Part shown: positions 58,492-64,000 of the stretch, piece by piece
Layout of the letters: every line of letters starts with the position of its first letter
Numbering within the stretch: position 1 is the first letter of the stretch
Origin: Plantago major
Taxonomy: Eukaryota; Streptophyta; Magnoliopsida; Lamiales; Plantaginaceae
Assembly: GCA_026545765.1 (NCBI GenBank)
Contig: CM048844.1
Coordinates: forward strand, 54,842,932 to 54,906,931
DNA length: 64,000 bases
Reading direction: 5' to 3'
Notes under the pieces: model-generated
Database searches by the model: none
The model's input: only the letters and a program-made list of their open reading frames with translations
Told to the model about the DNA's origin: nothing
Program-made: the position numbers and the translations under genes

Positions 58492-59827
58492 TTAAATCTT
58501 CTTTGTTCTTTTGTTGTAAACTCTGTATGCTTTGCTATTAATAGAATAACCAAGAAACACACCTTCATCTGCCTTTGGTTGAAATGTTCTTAGATACTCT
58601 TTTCCATTGTTAAGGACAAAACATCTACAACCAAACACTTTCAGATGTTTGATATTAGGGGGTCTACCAACCAAGAGTTCATATGGGGTCTTGTCATGGT
58701 GTTTGTTTATCAAACATCATTACGAGTGTAGCATCTTTGTGTTTACGGCTTCAACACAATAAACTTCACTTATCTCGATGTCATTAGCATTGTCCTTCTT
58801 TGCTTCTTTAAGTGTTCTATTTTCCTTTTTGCAACACCATTTTGTTGTGGTGTTCTCACAGAGAAAGTTGGTGTTGTATACCTTTCTTTGGTCAAAACTC
58901 CTTTATGTCTTGGTTGACAAACTCGATTACCATGGTGCTCGATTGCGAGATACTTTGTCATTTTCATGACTTCAAGCTTATTCAAGCAAGTTTGGTATCT
59001 CCACCCTAGCATCGATTTGTGCTTTAGAAAGACAACCCAAGTGAATCTTGAGAAGTCATCTACAACGGACCATACTTCTTTCTGCATAACTAGTTACGAT
59101 GATTCAAAAGATCCATGTAATAGTTGCGTGGTCTAACACTAGAGTGTGGTTTTGGACTTGAAAGAGATTTTGGATTGTTTCCCCAACCGACGAGTGATGA
59201 TACCATCCTTTACGAAGATGTTTTGGGAAGGCCAACCACTAACTCTTTCTTAGCAAGTTTGTTCGAATTTTGAAATTCAAGTGACTCATTCTTTTTGCCA
59301 TAACGGTGCAGTTCTTACATGTGACTGATTGACTCACAATGAGACATTCTTCGATTGTGGCGGATGCCCAATCGGCAACATAAAGACTTCCTTTTGCGAA
59401 CAGCAGACTATCTGCTTTGACTCATTGTCTATAAGTTTGCAATACTTTGCTTTGAATTTCATGTGAATCCCTTATCCGCAAACCTGCTCATGCTAAATAG
59501 ATTATATTTCAAACCTTTAACATGTAATACGTCGGTGATTGTTAATGATCCTAATTTGACGTTGCAAATCCCGGAGAGGATTTAATTCTCCTCAAAGAAA
59601 TCGATGTCGGTCCATTGTTGCAAGCTTTGTAGTTTACAGTTGCTTTGTCTCTGTCATGTGCTTTCCGCATCCACTATCAAATAACCATTGAGCCTTAGTC
59701 CAAGAGGCGTTACGCACAGAAGCAGGAGTTAGGTTCGTGCTTGTAGATAGAACCATTTAGACTAAACATTTTCGGTAGGAATCTACATTTTAGTGAATTT
59801 CTTGGGAGTTTGTTTTGTCTAACTTGA
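58492..59827 (-). pseudogene. Protease and integrase of the Sirevirus-like element, heavily decayed
   Basis: The protease active site LFDSGCGKHMT is readable at about 59690-59650, but no frame longer than 60 codons survives between 59827 and 59088. Integrase pieces follow: 59087-58770 (VVDDFSRFTWVVFLKHKS … PQQNGVAKRKIEHL) and 58713-58492 (KTPYELLVGRPPNIKHLKVFGCRCF…GVFLGYS). The usual catalytic Glu of the NGVAERK-type motif is Lys here, so the integrase would be inactive even if translated. Confidence 0.8.
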
Positions 59828-62256
59828 TCAAAAGGAGATGCAATAGAATCGTAATTTTGATCTCAATTTTCCTTCTTGGTGTTTTACGGTGTTCCTTTGG
59901 TGTTTTCGGACCACAGGTTTCTGGGGTTGCTTTTCAGCAAACTTAGCCTTTCTGGCCAAATTCCTTCTGGCTCTGGCATTCAGTTTTTCAGTGGCTTGAG
60001 ATTTCTTCCACTTCTGTCTATTGCTACGTGCAATATCAGCATTGCGCCATTGTTCTTGTCCTTCCTTATATTGTTGCAGAAGAACTTTTCCAATAGCACG
60101 ATAGCCAATGCCATTTCGAACACCTTTGGCTTTCTGAATACGTTCTTCAGAAGCCTTACTAGTTTCTGCACCATCTTTATTTTCATAAAATGGTACAGTA
60201 GAGAATTTGCCTATTCCAGCAATTCTTCCTTTCCTAGCAATGTAGCAATGTGGATGGTTGCATGTCTGAGGGTTGTGTTTCTTTTCAGAAACCTTATCCA
60301 CAAGTTTCTTGTGAACTTGTTGTTCTTTCAAAGGTCAAGTTCTTTTCCTTTTCCTTTGTCAACTACCCTAGCTTTCTGACCAATGCTATAGGTGGTTGAA
60401 GAACCATTCTGTTGACTTTTTACAAAGGTTAACCTTTCATCACTCTTCTTCAGAGGAGATGAATTACTCGATTGTTCATCAAGTCCAAGTCCACCTTTCT
60501 CAAAGGGATCTCTCAGATAGGATTGAACCTCAGTGAGAGTGTCACTAGCCTTTGCATAAGATTGGAAGGATAGCTCTTTCTTTCTGAGTTCTTCATTCTC
60601 AGAAAGTAGCTTCATCATTTTCTTATTAAGTTCATCCAAGGCTAGTTTGTGAGAATTTTCATTTTCAGATATTTGAGCTTTCAGACAGGCTATTTCAGCG
60701 TTCTTGTTCTCAGATTCTCTGGTTAGCTCAGAAACCTCTTTTTCAAGAGTTTCTTTGCTTTCCTCTAGAATTCTGGTTTTGGATTTTGCTTCCAGAAATT
60801 CTTTCTCATAATGATCCAATTCACTCTTGACCAACTCTAGATCCTCAATTCCATCATCACTCTCATAGTACAGAAATTGTGAATTGTTAGTTACCTCATC
60901 AGCCATAAGACATATTTCAATGTTGGAGATGTCTGGACCAGCAATCTCAGCAACTCCACACATTTCATTCTTCTTAAGGCCGAAGTCGATTACATCGTGG
61001 ATGATTCCACACAATTCTGGTGATGGTAGGTTTGAGTCATCTGAATCTCCATCTTCAGAATCTGTCTCAATGTCTAGAGCATCAAGTTGAATTTGGATCT
61101 TCTTCCTTTCTTCAATCAGTAAGGCCCTTTGATTTCTCTTGAAATTTCTTATGTCCTTCTTGTCACCTATCTTGAGCTTATTTAAAGCAGGACAATCTCT
61201 CTTGAAGTGACCAGACTTTTGACAATAGAAGCAGATATCATTTCCCATTTCTGCAGCTTCAGTACTAACACCTTTCTGAATGGGGGTGTTCAGAGAGTTG
61301 TTCATTTGTATGTTGTTGTACTGATGATAGTTTGGGCCAAGATGCTTTTTCAGCTTTTCTTTAGCTTTTCTTTTCTCAATCTCTTGACTCACAAATTTCT
61401 TCATGTGTCTTACTGCAAGAGCATTTTTTTCAGATGCATCTTTGGTATCCTTCTTTTCAGAAGAACCTTGAGAAACTAGAGCAACACTTTGCAACTTTTC
61501 AGCTGTTTGTTCTCTCTGAGTTGTCTCATAGTCTACAGTAGCAAGATGAGAGAAGAGCTCTACTGGAGTAATATTTGGCATCCCTTCGTTGAAATAAAAG
61601 AACTTAGTGTGCTCCCAGTTGTGATTGAGACTTCTGACAATAGTCTTAATCTTTTCTGCCTGGGAGTATCTGTTGCTTTCACCAAGTGCAGCCATATCAC
61701 TCTTAAGTGCAGTAAACCTGAAATCAAGTTCTTCCAGAGTTTCAGTGGGACCTTGTTTGAAGTTTTAGAACTTCAATTTAAGAACTTCGAACTTGTTTTC
61801 TTTGGTTTTCTCTGTTCCGACACAGATTTCTTCAATCAGTTGCCAGGCAACTTTCGCCATTTTAGCACCCCACAGTTTACACTGTATGTGCTCAGGTGTC
61901 GATCTGATGATGATATTACGAGCTTGACCATCCAATCTGTGTCTCTTGGCATCTTCAGATGTCCAGAGCTCTCTTGGCTTGTCTTCATACATAATGCTTC
62001 CACGAGCAACATGACCACTATCACTAGCAGCCATATCTTCGCTTCCATCTTCCTTGCCTGAGGCTTTTCGTCCATCAGACACCTCAGTTACTTGTTTGAG
62101 TTGTCTGATTTTGATAGGCCCTTCATTGATGACATAGATCATCTCGTCACTAATGGCATCCAGATGGAGCATCATGTTGTTCTTCCATTTCTTGTAGTTT
62201 TCTGGCTTCAGAACGGGTGCATCACTCAGAGACATACCTGCACACTTAACACACAA
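59828..62256 (-). pseudogene. Large gag of the Sirevirus-like element
   Basis: Frame 62256-61765 opens the gag (…MSLSDAPVLKPENYKKWKNNM…) and ends at a TAG near 61768. Frame 61695-60328 continues for 455 codons with the gag core (…TIVRSLNHNWEHTKF…), a zinc knuckle CFYCQKSGHFKRDC, and a long coiled coil of heptad-like Glu/Leu/Lys (about residues 290-375). Frame 60331-59828 is a basic tail (…ARARRNLARKAKFAEKQ…). Large gags with C-terminal coiled coils are a Sirevirus trait. The knuckle cysteines and histidine are intact. The second Met (about 62235) may be the true start. Confidence 0.85.
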
Positions 62257-62335
62257 ATTACATAGTCCTCAGAAAGAGACAAAGTTCATTCACCTATCTG
62301 GGGATCTAGGTTCAGTGTAGAAGGCTTGTGAACCT

Positions 62336-62350
62336 CCTACTCTGATACCA
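62336..62350 (-). other. Primer-binding site of the Sirevirus-like element
   Basis: Minus-strand TGGTATCAGAGTAGG begins two bases after the 5' LTR and matches the initiator tRNA-Met primer site. Confidence 0.88.
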
Positions 62351-62352
62351 CT

Positions 62353-63773
62353 TGTTGGTCCAGATAACGGCAAAGTAAAAGACTAGAGGGGGGGGGGGTC
62401 ATTAGTCTTTTAAAACTTTTGTCGATAAACACGATTTCTCGAGCGGGGTTTCTGATATTTAAATTCAGAGCGCGGAAGACTTTAAGATAGGTAAGTGCAG
62501 AAACAATAAGTAAGTGTGTGTGTGCTTTGCTGAAATGTAAATACAGAAAGGTAAATGACACAGCAAATATAGTGGTATCTGGAGGTGGCGTAATCCTCCA
62601 ACTAATCCACTTCGGTCTTTCTGAGACCTAGAATTCACTAGAACAGATAATTGAGTTCACCTTACAATAATCCTATTCTAAGATTCTTAAACAAATGGTT
62701 CCCAACCAAATGTTCCCCCTGAGTTATTCCCCAGCTCCTAGAGCTAAGTACTTCCTCTACTCAGATAACCTTGGAGTTATTCCCTGATTTCCCAAATCAA
62801 GTACTTCCTCTACTCCACGCCTTGATGGTGTTGGTTATAAGGTTTTGTCAGAAAGGCTTCTCGTATAACTTTTCAGTTATGTTTTTAGAGAGCCAATCAG
62901 AACGAGACTACTTAATACACTTGTTCAGTGGATGGCAGTCTGCTCTTTACTAACCCAAGTAATTGATGTCCGTTCTGGAGAATTAGCTTCAGAAAGGGTA
63001 TCTGATAGTTCAACTCTTTCACGAATAACAATCTCTTGTTAAGGTTCAGGACAACTTAGAACTACTAGTGATTCTTCAAGCAACAGAAAGCTTTCAGAAA
63101 GGGTAGTAGAGTGCTTGAATACTTTGCTTGATGGTAATTTTGCAAGATAGAGCGTTTTAAGGTATGTTCTTCAAGCATCTAAGTGTGTGATATCTATAGA
63201 TAAATTTGAGAGGCGTTTGAATTATATCCGTTGTGCTCTCCATCAAATTATATCCGTTTATATCTTGAACTATGTACTCAGAAGTCACTATCTCATTTTT
63301 CAGAGAGGATTGCCTTTTGCAGCATGTCTGCCGATACATTTAATGCATAGTACTGTTCATTGTCCTATAGTCTCAACGGATACATGAGCCTTTCTGATGG
63401 CTTGCATGCTCCATACTCATGATGTCATATGTCCAGAATCATATTTCGAAAGTAAGTTAATATACTTAAGAAAGGATTAAGGACATAGTCTTTCTGAGTT
63501 AGACTAAACCTTTGTGTCTTCATAAACCTTGTGCAATCTTCAGTCTTCTAATCTTCAAAAAAGCTCCATTGCTAGGATTGATCTTCATGGTCTTCTTGAA
63601 ATAAAAAATTACACTCAGAGACCTATAATCCTAATACAAGATTTACTAGACTAATCATACTCAGTGATTTCCTCTTTTACAATGTTCAAGTGAACCAAGA
63701 GTACTTAATCACATTTCTGGCTAAGATAAGAACATGTGATGAGTGATCAAAATACTAACAGATATTCCTAACA
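62353..63773 (-). repeat. 5' LTR of the Sirevirus-like element
   Basis: 1,421 bp. It differs from the 3' LTR at about 40 positions by eye and has an expanded G-run (about 12 G at 62386-62397). It ends at 63773, followed by the duplicated ACAAC. Confidence 0.93.
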
Positions 63774-63778
63774 ACAAC

Positions 63779-64000
63779 AAATGCTTAATTAACACTGAAT
63801 CGAATGCTTAATTAACAGCAACTGAATTTGGAGAATTGAACTGCAAGAACATACATTAAAAATCAAAGTAAGATTAACTCACAGATTTTTTTATGATCAG
63901 AGTGAGTCACTATTTATGCACAATCAATGATTTGATTTAACTGCCTTAAATAGAAGATACGTAAATCATGGAATTAGGATTAAAAACAGATTTTATTTCC
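63779..64000. other. Flanking genomic sequence
   Basis: AT-rich sequence outside the Sirevirus-like element. A short direct repeat, aatgcttaattaaca, occurs twice at 63780-63820. No gene is seen. Confidence 0.45.

Larger units (their letters stand above)
48583..63773 (-). mobile_element. Sirevirus-like Ty1/copia element of 15.2 kb with a large extra gene region
   Basis: LTRs of 1,425 and 1,421 bp (48583-50007, 62353-63773; about 97% identical by eye) start TGTTGGTCC and end CCTAACA. They are flanked by a perfect 5-bp duplication ACAAC (48578-48582 and 63774-63778). Order on the minus strand: 5' LTR, tRNA-Met primer site, coiled-coil-rich gag, protease, integrase, RT-RNase H, a 0.9-kb gap, an extra gene region of ~5.1 kb, purine tract, 3' LTR. 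Large gag and the MGELNYFLG and YVDDIIFGS blocks are typical of the Sirevirus lineage of copia. All coding regions are broken. At 15.2 kb it is much longer than ordinary copia elements. Confidence 0.92.

Overview
This window is repeat-rich nuclear DNA from a flowering plant, most likely a eudicot. The evidence is spliceosomal introns, plant-type B3 and GRF-zinc-finger genes, MuDR-type (MULE) transposase, Helitron, LINE, Ty1/copia and long-LTR retrotransposon sequence with initiator-tRNA-Met-type primer sites, and Stowaway-like miniature elements. Nothing bacterial, organellar or CRISPR-like was seen. The species cannot be named from the sequence.

Layout. 1-3.4 kb: an AT-rich tandem duplication (~560 bp unit) split by a 1,259-bp non-autonomous MULE with a perfect 9-bp target duplication and an internal cluster of GC-rich palindromes. 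3.4-11.2 kb: three tandem minus-strand genes, each encoding two B3 DNA-binding domains (REM-like), plus a small plus-strand GRF-zinc-finger/membrane gene. Each B3 gene carries a lesion that removes or breaks the second B3 domain. 11.5-19.5 kb: a decayed autonomous MULE transposase gene (minus strand) cut in two by a 4.4-kb copia element. 20.3-23.4 kb: Helitron remnants with a recognisable 3' terminus. 24.7-28.8 kb: a long-LTR retrotransposon with almost no interior. 29-31.3 kb: an inverted-repeat-bounded, repeat-filled element. 31.7-38.7 kb: a LINE 3' portion split by a nearly complete but disabled copia element. 39-48 kb: miniature elements, a probable TRIM, a solo LTR with a tRNA-like segment, and AT-rich spacer.

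48,583-63,773: one 15.2-kb Sirevirus-like copia element on the minus strand, flanked by a perfect 5-bp target duplication (ACAAC). Downstream of its pol it carries an extra gene region of about 5.1 kb. This has its own candidate TATA box and a run of short exons and 78-84-bp GT..AG introns in which every exon restarts with the same GCTC sequence. The heptamer CTTTCTG (plus strand) recurs throughout the element, LTRs included. This element is the most unusual system in the window.

How parts relate. Almost every coding sequence here belongs to a mobile element, and nearly all are disabled by stops, frameshifts, deletions or nested insertions. The nesting gives an order of events: MULE before copia 1, LINE before copia 2, local duplication before the small MULE. 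The only host-type genes are the B3 cluster and the GRF gene, and these also look decayed. Small indels could be assembly errors; nonsense substitutions and nested insertions are less likely to be. All calls were made by reading the sequence; no database search was possible.
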